From Bromus sterilis (taxonomy: Eukaryota; Streptophyta; Magnoliopsida; Poales; Poaceae): a stretch of DNA of 64,000 nt. The DNA lies in the NCBI GenBank assembly GCA_950022295.1, contig OX465600.1, forward strand, positions 28,371,282 through 28,435,281, written 5' to 3'. Of the stretch, positions 44,896 through 56,900 are shown in pieces. The stretch's first letter is position 1; each line of letters opens with the position of its first letter. The position numbers and the translations under genes are program-made. The notes under the pieces are model-generated. The model ran no database searches and was not told the DNA's origin. It saw only the letters and a list, made by a program, of their open reading frames with translations.

Positions 44896-46354
44896 TGATG
44901 TCTACGCTCTCTTCTATTATTGTAGACTATGTTGGGCCTCCAAGCGCAGAGGTTTGTAGGACAGCAGCAATTTCCCTCAAGTGGATGACCTAAGGTTTAT
45001 CGAACTCAGGGAAGTAGAGGTTGAAGGTGGTCTCTCTCAAGCAACACTGCAATTAAGATACAAGAAGTCTCTTGTGTCCCCAACACACCTAATACAACTA
45101 GGAGTTGTATAGGTGCACTAATTCGGCGAAGAGATGGTAAAATATGGGTGATAGGTGTGGCAAAACAAAGTAATATAAATCTGTAATAAAAAGTGCATCA
45201 AGCAAACATGTGACAAAAGCGAGCACAAACGGTGTAACAATAGTGGAAACAAGGCCTGGGCTTCATACTTTCATTAGTGGCAACTCTCAACAACATTAAC
45301 ATAGTCTAATCACATGATATTTCCCATAAAACATGCAATGGAGACGCACTCGGAGGTCATTCCTTTGTGGTCAAGAGAGGACGAGAATTATGTAGGGCTA
45401 CAAGAGCACACCTCAGAGTTCGTAGTTCTCAATCTATGGATTTCCCAATGTCACCGCGGCCATCCAAAGAGAGTACCACAATCACCATAACATATCTCAA
45501 GGATAGTCAAAGACAAGCACCAAGAGACTCTCAATCTTCAATCAACACACAAAAGAGGAAATCACTCATGAAAATATTCTTCTAACCCATGTCCAATAGA
45601 CCGCTGTCACCATGGTCTTGGGGATTATACTAGATAAGATCAATTGAGTACATCAATCCAATACATAGAGGAAGGGGAAATATCATGGGATCACCCTAGA
45701 TTAACATAGCCTATGATCACAACGAAGATCACATCATGGGAGAGAGAGAAGAACACATAGCTACTGGTAGAAACCTCAGCCCCGAGGGAGAACTACTCCC
45801 GCTTCATGGAGGGAGGAAGCAACATCGATGGAGATGAATCCGGGGGCACTTCCCCGTCCCGGCAGGGTGCCGGCACAGGAATTCTAGTCCCCCGAAGCTT
45901 GTCGGCGATGGCGGCGGAGATCAAAATTTCTTCTGAAGAAAAGGGGTCTGGAATCAGGGTTTCCTCTGCGGGGGTAAAAATAGGAGCCAAAGGGGGCACC
46001 GAGGGGGGCCACAGGGCAGACAGGAGGGCAGGTGGCGCGGCCTAGGGTGGGGCCACGCCAGGCACCCTCCTGGGCACCTAGTGGTGACCTTCCTGCCATG
46101 TTTTGGTTATTCCAAAAGCTTCCGGAGCGCTGATTTTTTATATAATTTTTCCAGGATTTATTGGGTACTCTAATTATTGGAAAAACCTGAAATACAAAAA
46201 CAACAGAAAACAGGAACTGGCAACTGGGTGCACTGAGTTAATAGGTTAGTCCAAATATGATCAAAAGTGTATGAAAGTTCAAGCAAAACATGGCAATGTC
46301 ACAAAAATCATGCATGGAGCAAGCAGAAATTATAGATACGTTTGGGACGTATCA
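44896..46354 (-). repeat. LTR copy 5 (outer 5' LTR)
   Basis: 1459 bp. Its right end GACGTATCA is followed by CTGCT (46355-46359), the right target duplication. Confidence 0.85.
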
Positions 46355-49300
46355 CTGCTCTCCACCTTTGTGGCATTGTGCGAAGGTTACCTCGGAGTCC
46401 GGCCCACCATTGGGCTCTGGTGCCGGCTCTTCCACTTCCGCAGCTTGCAAGTGGGCACTGGTGTGTTTGTTATCAACCCCAAGACCAAGAAGAAAGAGGA
46501 GGTGAAGGTGATGGCCGAATGCGGTGGTGCCACCATATACCTCCGCCAGGTCAGACTCTATCCTCATCCCCAACTACCTCAGTCCATCAATAACTGGCAG
46601 ATGGGGTTCTTTTATGTTTCCTCACCAAAGAACCAGGACCTGCTGAATCTGCCCGAATTCTCTCTGCCACCTCCGACTGCAAAATATCACTGGGCTGAGA
46701 AACCAGGGGACGGGGACACCGATCTGGATCGTCAAATTGCCTACATCCAGAAGCTGATGGACAAAGGGCTACAACTCGCCGATCTGGTGGCGACCTGGCT
46801 CTGCCGCCGAGTGCTCCCGCTGCAACGACGCTGCCACCGGATCTGTGACATGCACCTGCGCCTTGACCCCACTCGGATATCCACCTTCCGAATAAACGAA
46901 GCTGACTTCCTCCGCCGAATCAACAGTATTACCAATCTCAAGGTCATTGGGCCTTTCGAGTTCGGAGTGACACTGCACAACCGATCTCGGCCCTGCCCCG
47001 AGGTATGTTCTAAATGCTGCTTTTTATCTTAGCTTTCATTCCCTCCATACTGACTCTGATCGGACCCTTCTCCCCAGGAATTCCTTGGCTCCAGGATCAT
47101 GCAGGACGGACAATCTGCCTCGGGCTACCACCCCGACCGAGCTGAAAAAGATGCCCAAGATGTGGAACTTGAAGAGGAGACCGATTCCGAGACCGAAGCT
47201 CGGACTGCTTCTTTCGGGCTGAGCCTCAAAAAGCCGGGTGAGTCCGATTCCTCCATCAAACTCTTCATGGCCGACTGGAGCAGCGATTCTTATTCCCTTG
47301 GTGACTTCGGCGCAGAATCTGAACCGGCCGAACTGACAGTACCCAATGGGAAACGCCCCCGAGCTGATGACGCCGCTGGTCCCTCCAAGGCTGCCAAGAA
47401 GAAAGGGAAGGCTGGTGCACGCCGACCTGCCCCTCAAACAGGTGGCCCCGTGCTCTCTCCGACTCCTCTGAACATCGTCCGCCCTGGCCTCTCCATGGCG
47501 CAATTTGCTGCTCAACTGCCCCGAGCTTCTGGGTGCGCTTCTCTTTAGCGCTTTTGCTCCTTGTGATTCTTCCTGTATTTCTTTTCTCACTTGTGTTCTT
47601 TTATTGCAGGGACGCCCGATCTGTTGACCCTGAGGGACCTGAGGGTGCTCCGATTGCTCCCCCTGCCCCCTCTGATGCCCCTCCTCGTACGACCCCTGCT
47701 ACTTCGGCTACATCCAACGTGCATGCGCCTACTCGCAAGAGAGGTGCTGCCGATACCCACAAGGCCGAGTGGGCCAAAAAACAAAAAGTTGATGTCGCCG
47801 CGAAACAAACGCGGCCAACTGTTGCTGCTCCTCCGACTACTGGCGCGCAGTCGGTCACTCCTGCCACGACCACTGATGTCGCTTCTCCGATTCTGCTGGA
47901 CCCTTCTGGCATCGCACATCTTGATGTGCCAGTGCCAGATCGGCCTACCGCTGATGCTTCTCAGCCTGAGGCTTCTTCAGCCCAGGCCACTGCTGTCGAC
48001 CCAACACCTGCCACTGGCTCGGAGAATATTGCTGCTACCTCCACCGAACCAGCCACTTCTCCATCCGCTGCTCCACAAGTCACCTTCCCGCTTGCCACTC
48101 CTCCGGCCGCCAGAGCCAGTGCTTCCACAGCACCGCCCTCTGGTGCCCTTGTGCGCCAACCGCCGCCCAGCCTCCAGCTCGTGCTAGCCAGCCGGTTTTG
48201 CGAGGCGTACCTTGGGGCTTCCGACGTCTCTCCCATCCGACCTGCTGCCGACTCGGCCACTCCTCCGCCTCCTGGATCCGAGGATCAACTTCCGTCCCAC
48301 CTCTTGGGTCGGTTGGGTGGTCTTGCCACTGATATCCGACGCTTTGCTGACGGAGCCTTGGGCCAAATCCTTGCCTCCGAACACTCTGCTACTGTAAGAT
48401 TTCTTTTCAGTGGGGGGCGCCTAGCGCACCCACTGGGTGTAGTCCCCGAGATTCGGGCCGATTGCTTGCAATCTGTCCGGATCTTCATTTCTTTTCATTG
48501 CTTTGTGCTTTTATTTATATCTGATCGACCCACTTTTCAGGCCATCTGCGACAGACGTCAGGCTGTGTTTGAAGAGCTCCTGGCCGCTTATTCAGCGGGC
48601 CAGAAATCCATTGCCGCCTTGAAGAACAACGTTGACACCCAAGCCGCCAAGATTCAGGAACTGACAGGCATGCATTTGCTTGTCTCCCTTTTTTTGTTTT
48701 CTCCCGATTGTGATTATATCCTTATTTTATTGAAAACTTGCAGCTGCTGCCACTCGCTCCTCCAAGCTGGAGGCCGCTCAGAAAAGAATCGCCGAGCTGG
48801 AGAGCCAGCTCGGTGAGAAGAATGGAACGTCAGCGCCTAGCCGCTGTTGAGACCGAGCTGCAGGCAACGCTTCAAAAGGATACCAAAGATCTTGCTGCCG
48901 CCCGAACTGCCCATGAACAAGAACTGCAAAGGCTTGTCGACGCTCGTCATGAGGTGGAGGGCCAGTTGCTCAAAGAGAAAGATCTTGCTGTCAAGCGCGT
49001 CGAGGACATGGACGTCCAACATCAGACGGAGATCCAGCGTGCCCAAGTTGGTGTTGATCTTGCTCTCTCTTGCCTCCATCGAGTGGTTCTTGCCCTTGCA
49101 GGTATTACTCATTTTGTTCATTCTTGCCTTCCGATCTGACCTTGCTATTCTCCGAGCTAAACTTTTTCTCCGATTGCTTTTGCCAGACGCCTGGCCCAAC
49201 TCCACTACTGTCGCTGATGAAGTTGTTGCCGCAGCCCGCCGAGTGCGGGGTGTGGTAGTTCCTGCTGATGCCGGTTGGGATGCCGAGGACTTCGTGGTTG

Positions 49301-50001
49301 CTTTGGATGCCAGGATTCCCCATGTGAAAGGTGCTCTGTGCACTTACAAGACTGGTATCCAGAAGCTGAACGACAAGTTGTTCAAGGGCAAGAAGAAAGC
49401 CATCGCATTTGACCAACATGAGGATGTTTCCCGGAGTCTCAGGGCTGTCTCCTGCCAGATTGATAATATGCTTGATTCTGCCTTCCGGTCTGGAGTATAG
49501 GCCGCCCTCTCTATTGCAAAGAGCTGGTACCCTGGTATTGATCTGAAACTGATGGCTGCTCTGCGGGAGGGCTCGGAAGAATCCATTGGCGAGCTCTAGA
49601 CTCAAATCTGCCAAATTTCCCAGGAGCTCGCAAATGGCATGGATCTCCTGGAGGTCACCCCTTATGTTGATTCTGCTGGTCAGCCGACTGGAGTTGCCTC
49701 CTTCAGCGACCTTCTGTATACCACAAGCAAATAGAAAGCACCTCAGTCCCGACCTGCTCGTCAGATCGGCAGTGAGAACTCTCATTCCTCGGACTATGCA
49801 GATGATGATGCTGAATAAGAGAGCGAAGGTTTCTCCGACGGATACTTGATGAGTGCCGCCCAAGACCCCTCACGTGACCATGCCAAGACCACCGCTTCTT
49901 CTGCTCCGGGGGGTGCCACCAGCATGGCCCCGACTGCTTCACCTTCGACTGCTCCCTCCGCGCCGGATGCTCCGGACGCTCCAGATGCTCCAGCCGCTTA
50001 A
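46355..50001 (+). pseudogene. Gypsy antisense ORF, remaining exons
   Basis: Continues the Transposase_28-type domain (STFVALCEGYLGVRPTIGLW) in phase with 7338-7623. Exons by GT/AG: to 47002, 47078-47532, 47610-48393, 48541-48667 (GC donor), 48744-49101, 49187-50001. After the N-terminal domain the protein has an acidic stretch, a nuclear-signal-like basic run (RPRADDAAGPSKAAKKKGK), a long Pro/Ala/Ser/Thr-rich linker, a coiled coil (SKLEAAQKRIAELESQLGE and LAAVETELQATLQKDTKDL) and a conserved C-terminal block. Damage: a frameshift near 48820 and in-frame stops at 49498, 49597, 49732 (TAG) and 49816 (TAA) before the final TAA at 49999-50001. It converges with pol on the other strand. Its role in the element is unknown. 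Confidence 0.7.
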
Positions 50002-50731
50002 GCTCGGCCTACCGATCCAGTTTCCTGCTTTTTCTTGACAAACAGTTAAATTTCAAGTGCGCCCGTCGAGGGCCACTTTCATGTAATGAACATCATTCGG
50101 CCAATCGGCCCTATCTGCTTGTGAACTTGCTTTTGCTTAAATGATTACGGCACTCTGCCTTTGCGTTTTTCAGCCGATTTCCTTTTTCTTTGTCGTTTGT
50201 TCTCTCTTGGTCGATACTCACACCAACCTTACAGCCGACCTGCATTCTGTGGTCGAATCGGAGAATAGACCTCGAAAGAATTTTTTGACAAGTACTTCTA
50301 GGTTCCCAGTTTTTCTCGCAAAGGTAAGGTTTCGCATACGGGCCGATTGCAACCTGCCGATTGCTTGGCCATCCGGCCTGGTCACAATCGGCGGGTCTGC
50401 TAACGGCTACCTCCGAACTAGATATACTGTGAGTGTGAACTCTCCGATTGACAGTTCTGTTCGCCCCCCCCCCCCCCCGACATTACATCCGACCTGCGGT
50501 CAGCATTCGGTTCGGACCAACTTTCACAAAACCCTTCGCTCGTTTTGCTCTTTCTCCGAGTATACCCTTTTCGGGGCAACCAACCAGTCCCCGGGTCTGC
50601 TTTTGCTGACCCCAGGACTGAAATATTTTAAACAAGTAATTTCATAACTCCTGCCGAATGCAGTCTCATGGACGCACGGCTATTCTCATTGATAATAATT
50701 CCACAAAGGGAGGGGATACAAACAATACCCT
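50002..50731. other. Non-coding spacer between the gypsy antisense ORF and pol
   Basis: T-rich, with repeated CCGATTGC/GCCGACC phrases like those in the LTR-proximal region, and a run of about 14 C at 50467-50480. It should hold the 3' ends of both convergent transcripts. Confidence 0.45.
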
Positions 50732-53700
50732 TCAACTGTAAAACGTACATAACAGCTCGGCGTTCCAAGGACGCTTCGTTTCTTGCCCCGAAGTATCCAC
50801 ATATCGGGTCGGCTTCCTGAGATCAATGAGATAATATGCATTGTTTTTTAGCGCTCGACTGACGACGAATGGACCTTCCCAAGGAGAGGATAACTTGTGC
50901 TGGCCATCCGATTTCTGGATCCGGCGCAACACCAAGTCACCCTCACGAAAAGCTAGGGGACGAATCTTCTTGTTGTGGTAGTGACGCAGCTTCTGCTGGT
51001 ATATTGCCGACCTGGACAAGGCCAGGAGACATGCTTCTTCTCTGAGATCAACACCGTCCTCACGAGCTTCCTTGGCTTCTGCTTCCGTATACATGGCATG
51101 ACGAGGTGAGTCGAACTCAATGTCACAAGGGAGCATTGCTTCAGCGCCATATACAAGGAATAAGGGAGTGAATCCAGTTGAACGGTTTGGTGTGGTGCGC
51201 AAACTCCAAAGCACTGCTGGCAGCTCGTCAATCCATGCTCCAGGTGCCCTTTCCAGTGGCTCCACCAATCTTGGCTTGATTCCGGACAGAATGAGACCAT
51301 TCGCCCGCTCTGCTTGACCATTTGACTGGGAGTGAGCTACGGATGTGACGTCCAGCCGGATGCCCTGCTGGGAGGCAAACCAAGCTAGCGCCCCCTTTGC
51401 AAAGTTTGTTCCATTGTCAGTGATGATGTTGTGCGGCACTCCATATCTGACCATGACGTCTGCTATGAACCTGACCGCAGTCGGCCCATCTAGTGTCTTG
51501 ATCGGCCTTGCCTCTATCCACTTGGTAAATTTGTCCACTGCTACCAGTAAGTGTGTCATGCCACCTCTTGCTGTTTTGAACAGCCCTACCATGTCCAGAC
51601 CCCAAACTGCAAACAGCCATGTGATCGGAATGGTTTTGAGTGCTGAGGCTGGTAAGTGGCTCTTTGCTTTCAATCTTTGACTCCCATTGCAATGCTTGAC
51701 CAGATCTTCTGCTATTGCTTTCGCAGTCGGCCAAGAAAAACCATGGCGAAAATCCTTGGCAACTATTGCTATTGTTGATGCGTGATGACCGCACTCGCCT
51801 TGGTGGATGTCTCGGAGCAATTCCAGCCCCTTGTCCTCTTCCACACACCGCTGAAGGACTCCCGTTGCACTTCGGTGCACCAACTCGTTGTTGATGATCG
51901 TGTATGCTCTAGATCGGCGTTGTATTTGCCGAGCTTCCACTTCATCCTCTGGGAGTATGCCATCTACCAGGAAATCTCTTAATGGTTCTGCCCATGACGG
52001 GGCTGACACAATCACCATTACAGTAACTGCTTCTGGCTCTGGTTGTGCGATTCTTCTACTAGCAGCTCGGAGGAGGAGGAGCCGATCGCGTCCGGCATGG
52101 TCCCCTCAGTCCCCGAGCTGACGACAGCAGCCCCTGGTTTGCAATCGGCAGCCCCTAGTGCTGTCGAATGCTCCTTTGCCTTTTGCTTCTTTGCTTCGAG
52201 TTCTGCCATCTTCAGGTCGGCCGTAATAAAGATTGACTTTGATTCTGGGGAAGGCTTGATGGATGGCTTGTGGATGTTCTCTAGTGATATTCCTGGAGGA
52301 ATTTCCTTTCTGGTGGACCCCAGCTTGGACAGTGCATCTGCTGCTTCATTTTTAGCTCGGGGGATGATATGGAATTCACACCCCTCAAAGAATCCAGACA
52401 ACTGCTGCACAAGGAATCTGTATCTTGCCATATTTTCATCTTTTGCGTCCCAAGTGCCAATGCATTGCTGCACCACCGAATCGGAATCACCATAACACAG
52501 AATTCTCCGAATGCCAATCTCCTTTGCCAATCGGACTCCATGCACCAAAGCTTCGTATTCGGCCACATTGTTTGATGCTGCGAAGTGGATCTGCAGCACA
52601 TACTCGAGCTTGTCACCTTTTGGAGAAGTAAGAACAACACCAGCCCCTAGTCCGGTCATCATCTTGGAGCCATCGAAGTGCATCTGCCAGAACTGAGAGT
52701 CGGACAGGGGGGTATATACTGAGTTTCTGCCCAATCCACCAGAAAATCCGCCAGAACTTGAGACTTGACTGCCGTCCGAGGCTCATACATGATTCCATGT
52801 GTTGCAATCTCAATGGCCCATTTTGCCACCCGACCGGATGCGTCTCTGCTGCCAATGGAGCCGAACTGACCACCATGACCGGATGCGCCTGGAAATAGGG
52901 CTTCAACTTTCTTGCTGCCATGTACACACCATAGCACATCTTCTGGTAATGGGGGTAGTTTTGCTTGGAGGTGGAGAGCACTTCACTGACATAATACACC
53001 GGCCTCTGGACCGGTTGCGCCTTGTCCTTTTCAGGACGCTCGACCACCATAACAATACTGACCACCCGAGTGGTTGCTGCAATATACAATATCATTGTCT
53101 CTTTTTCCTTCGGAGCTTCCAGCACTGGAGCGGTAGACATCATGCGCTTGAGCTGCTTGAATGCTTCGTCCGCTTGCGGTGTCCAACTGAACTTGTCTGT
53201 TTTCTTCATTAGCTGATACAGCGGAATTGCCTTCTCTCCCAGCCGTCTGAGAAATCGGCTGAGCGATGCCAAGCATCCAGTAAACTTCTGCACATCTTTG
53301 AGATTTCTGGGCTTGCCCATCCTCTCTATTGCTGCAATCTTCTCAGGATTGCACTCTATCCCTCTCTCAAAAACCAGAAAACCAAGCAACTTGCCGGCTG
53401 GCACGCCGAACACACATTTCTCTGGGTTGAGCTTGATCCGGTATGCTCGTAAGTTTGCGAACGTCTCCTTGAGGTCATCCAACAAGGTTGATCCCAGCAC
53501 CGACTTGACCACGAGGTCATCTACATACACATGAATGTTCCGGCCTAACTGAGGCCGAACACACCGCTGCATAGTACGCTGATAAGTCGTGCCGCCGTTT
53601 TTCAGGCCGAATGGCATGGGTGATGTAGCAATAAGCCCCGAAAGGGGTAATAAAAGCTGTTTTAATCTGATCGTTTATATCAAGCTTAATCTGGTGATAG

Positions 53701-53900
53701 CCCGATGTGGCATCCAGAAAGCACAAGAGCTGACAGCCAGCCGTAGAATCAATCACTTGATCTATACGGGGCAATGCAAAAGGATCCTTGGGGCAAGCCT
53801 TATTCAGGCAAGTGTAATCTATACACCTGGGCCAAGTTCCATTCTTCTTCGGAACCAGAACTGGATTTGCTAACCAGTCTGGGTAGAACACTTCCTTGAT
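50732..53900 (-). pseudogene. Gypsy pol: reverse transcriptase, RNase H, integrase (frameshifted)
   Basis: Read right to left: RT start (VLVPKKNG, LNKACPKDPFALPRID, FLDATSGYHQI), the catalytic YVDD box in VYVDDLVVKS, RT thumb (IPLYQLMKKTDKFSW), RNase H (MHFDGSKMMTGLGAGVVL, AEYEALVHGV, ADALSKLGS) and integrase with D,D,E blocks (WGLDMVG, IITDNGTNFA, NGQAERANG), ending at a stop at 50732. Frameshifts occur near 53620 (extra C), near 52700-52850, and at the RNase H/integrase border near 52018. In the integrase zinc finger the second cysteine of the C-x2-C pair is Ser (CNGS). The protease and upstream RT are missing at the copia junction. Integrase-last order identifies Ty3/gypsy. Confidence 0.85.
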
Positions 53901-53905
53901 AAATC

Positions 53906-56900
53906 ATGCTTCAGAGTTATGATGCTTCAGAAAAGTTCTTTAGCTGCATGATGGAAGAGAACAGCTCCGTCAGTGAGCACGTACTCAAAATGTCTGCGTA
54001 CGCTGATAAGCTCATAACCTTGGGAATAACGATTCCCAATGAGCTAGGGATACATCGTGTTCTTCAATCTCTGCCACCTAGTTACAAGAACTTTGTGATG
54101 AACTATAATATGCAAGGCATGAAGAATTCTCTTTCTGAGCTTCTCTCGATGCTTAAAACTGCTGAAGTGGAGATCAAGAAAGAGCATCAAGTGTTGATGA
54201 TCAATAAGACCACTAGTTTCAAGAAAGGCAAGAAAGGCAAGCCAAAGGGAAACTTCAAGAAGGTTGGCAAGTCTGTTTCTACACCTGAGAAGAAAACCAA
54301 GAATGGTCCTAAGCCTGAGACTGAGTGCTTCTATTGCAAGGGCACTGGCCACTGGAAGCGAAACTGCCCCAAATATCTGGCAGATAAGAAGGCCGGCAAA
54401 GTGAACAAAGGTATATGTGATATACATGTTATTGATGTGTACCTTACTAGTACTCGCAGTAGCGCCTGGGTATTTGATACTGATTCGGTTTCTCACATAT
54501 GTAACTCGAAACAGGAACTGCAGAATAAGCGACCACTAGCAAAGGATGAGGTGACGATGCGCGTCGGCAATGGATCAAGAGTTGATGTGATCGCCGTCGG
54601 CACGCTACCTCTTCGTTTACCGTCTGGATTAGATATAAACCTTAACAAATGTTATCTGGTGCCTGCGTTGAGCAGGAACACCATTTCTGGATCTTGCTTA
54701 ATGCAGAGTGGTTATTCCTTTAAGTCCGAGAAGAATGGTTGTTCGATTTATATGAATAATATCTTTTATGGTCACGCATCTGAGAAGAATGGTTTATTTC
54801 TTTTGAATCTTGATAGTATTGATACACATATTCATAGTGTGAATGCCAAAAGAATCAAGTTAAATGATGATATTGCTACTTACATGTGGCATTGCCTCTT
54901 AGGTCATATTGGTGTTAAACGCATGAAGAAGCTCCATTCTGATGGACTCTTAGAATCACTTGATTATGAATCATTTAAAGCGTGTGAACCATGCCTTATG
55001 GGCAAGATGACTAGAACCCCGTTTTCAGGTTCTATGGAACGGGCGACAGACTTACTGGAAATCATACATACTGATGTGTGTGGACCAATGAGTGTATCGG
55101 CGCGCGGTGGATATCGTTATTTTGTCACTTTCACAGATGATTTGAGTAGATATGGATATATTTACTTAATGAAACACAAATCTGAGACATTTGAAAAGTT
55201 CAAAGAATTTTAGTGTGAAGTTGAAAATCATCGTAACAGAAAGATTAAATTTCTACGATCTGATCGTGGAGGTGAATATTTAAGTTACGAGTTTGGCATG
55301 CATATGAAAGAATGTGGAATAGTTACACAACTCACACCTGCCGGAACACCACAGCGTAATGGTGTTTCCGAAAGTCATAATCGTACTTTATTGGATATGG
55401 TTCGACCTATGATGTCTCTTACAGATTTGCCACTGTCATTTTGGGGTTATGCACTAGAGACCGCTGCATTCACTTTAAATAGGGCACCATCTAAATCCGT
55501 TGAAACGACACCGTATGAATTATGGTTTGGAAACAAACCTAAGCTGTCATTTCTAAAAGTTTGGGGCTGCGATGTTTATGTGAAGAAGCTTCAACCTGAT
55601 AAACTCGAACCCAAAGCGGAAAAATGCATCTTCATAGGATACCCTAAGGAAACAATAGGGTACACCTTCTATCACAGATCCGAAGGCAAGATTTTCGTTG
55701 CCAAGAATGGATCCTTTTTAGAGAAGGAGTTTCTCTCGAAAGGTGTGAATAGTAGGAAGGTAGAACTCGATGAGGTTATTGAACCTTCTCTTCTTGGAAT
55801 GGCGAGTAGCGCAGCACCGGAAGTTGTTCTAGTGCCGACTCCGTCAGTTGAAGAGGGAACTAATGATCAAGATCATGAAACTCCAGAAGAGGAAACTATC
55901 GTGCTTCGCAGGTCAACTAGGGAACGTACAGCTCCTGAACTGTATGGGAATCTCGTCTTAAACTTCATGGTAGATGGAAGTGATGACCCTGCGACGTATG
56001 ATGAAGCAATGATGAGCCCAGATTCCAACAAATGGCTTGAAGCCATGAAATCCGAAATGGGATCCATGTACTAAAACCAAGTTTGGACTTTGGTGGACTT
56101 ACCCGATGACCGTAAGGCTGTTGAGAACAAATGGATTTTTAAAAGGAAAACTGATGCTGATGGTAATGTGACCGTCTATAAAGCTCGACTTGTCGCAAAA
56201 GGTTTTCGACAAATTCAAGGAGTTGACTACGATGAGACCTTCTCACCAGTAGCGATGCTAAAGTCAGTTAGGATTATGTTAGCAATTGTTGCATTTCTCG
56301 ATTATGAAATCTGGCAGATGGATGTCAAAACGGCATTCCTGAATGGTGACATTGAGGAAGAGTTGTATATGATGCAACCCAAAGGTTTTGTTGATCCTAA
56401 GGATGCTGACAAGGTATGCAAGCTTCAACGTTCCATTTATGGACTGAAGCAAGCATCCCGGAGTTGGAACCTCCGTTTTGATAAGGTGATCAAAGAGTTT
56501 GGATTTGATCAAACGTACGGAGAAGCTTGTATCTACAAGAAAGTGAGTGGGAGCTCTGTAGCATTTCTAGTACTGTATGTGGATGACATATTGTTGATTG
56601 GAAATGATATAGAATTGTTAAAAGGTGTAAAAGGTTATTTGAACAGTGATTTTTTGATGAAAGACCTCGGTGAAGCAGCTTATATATTAGGCATCAAAAT
56701 CTACAGGGATAGATCAAGACGCTTAATTGGACTTTCGCAAAGTACATACATTGACAATATTTTTAAGAAGTTCAGAATGGATAAAAGTAAGAAGGGGTTC
56801 TTACCAATGTTGCAAGGCAAGACGTTGAGTAAGACTCAATGTCCAGTTACAGCAGAAGATAGAGAGGAAATGAATAAGATTCCCTATGCTTCAGCCATAG

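Larger units (their letters stand above)
7624..46354 (-). mobile_element. Head-to-tail array of a non-autonomous LTR retrotransposon (six LTRs, five internal regions)
   Basis: LTRs lie at 7624-9059, 24060-25517, 29283-30731, 34477-35935, 39702-41159 and 44896-46354, all in the same orientation. Between them lie five internal regions of about 3.74-3.77 kb (the first is enlarged by an 11.2-kb CACTA). Each internal region has a primer site at its right end, nine bases from the LTR, and a purine-rich tract at its left end, so the element is on the minus strand. No gag zinc knuckle, protease, RT or integrase is present, only one unknown ORF. It must therefore depend on an autonomous partner (LARD-type organisation). 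The primer site complementary to tRNA-Asp and the LTR text point to an Athila-like Ty3/gypsy relative. One outer pair of target duplications shows that the whole array derives from one insertion. Confidence 0.85.

Noticed and set aside
46271..47032. Single plus-strand frame running from the last LTR into the gypsy antisense ORF
   Set aside because: The first 28 codons are LTR sequence that happens to be open. The real coding sequence continues from 7623 on the other side of the array.
47587..48260. Overlapping frames of 99-198 codons in the Pro/Ala-rich part of the antisense ORF
   Set aside because: Shadow frames. Only the frame ending at 48393 is consistent with the splice sites and the protein pattern.
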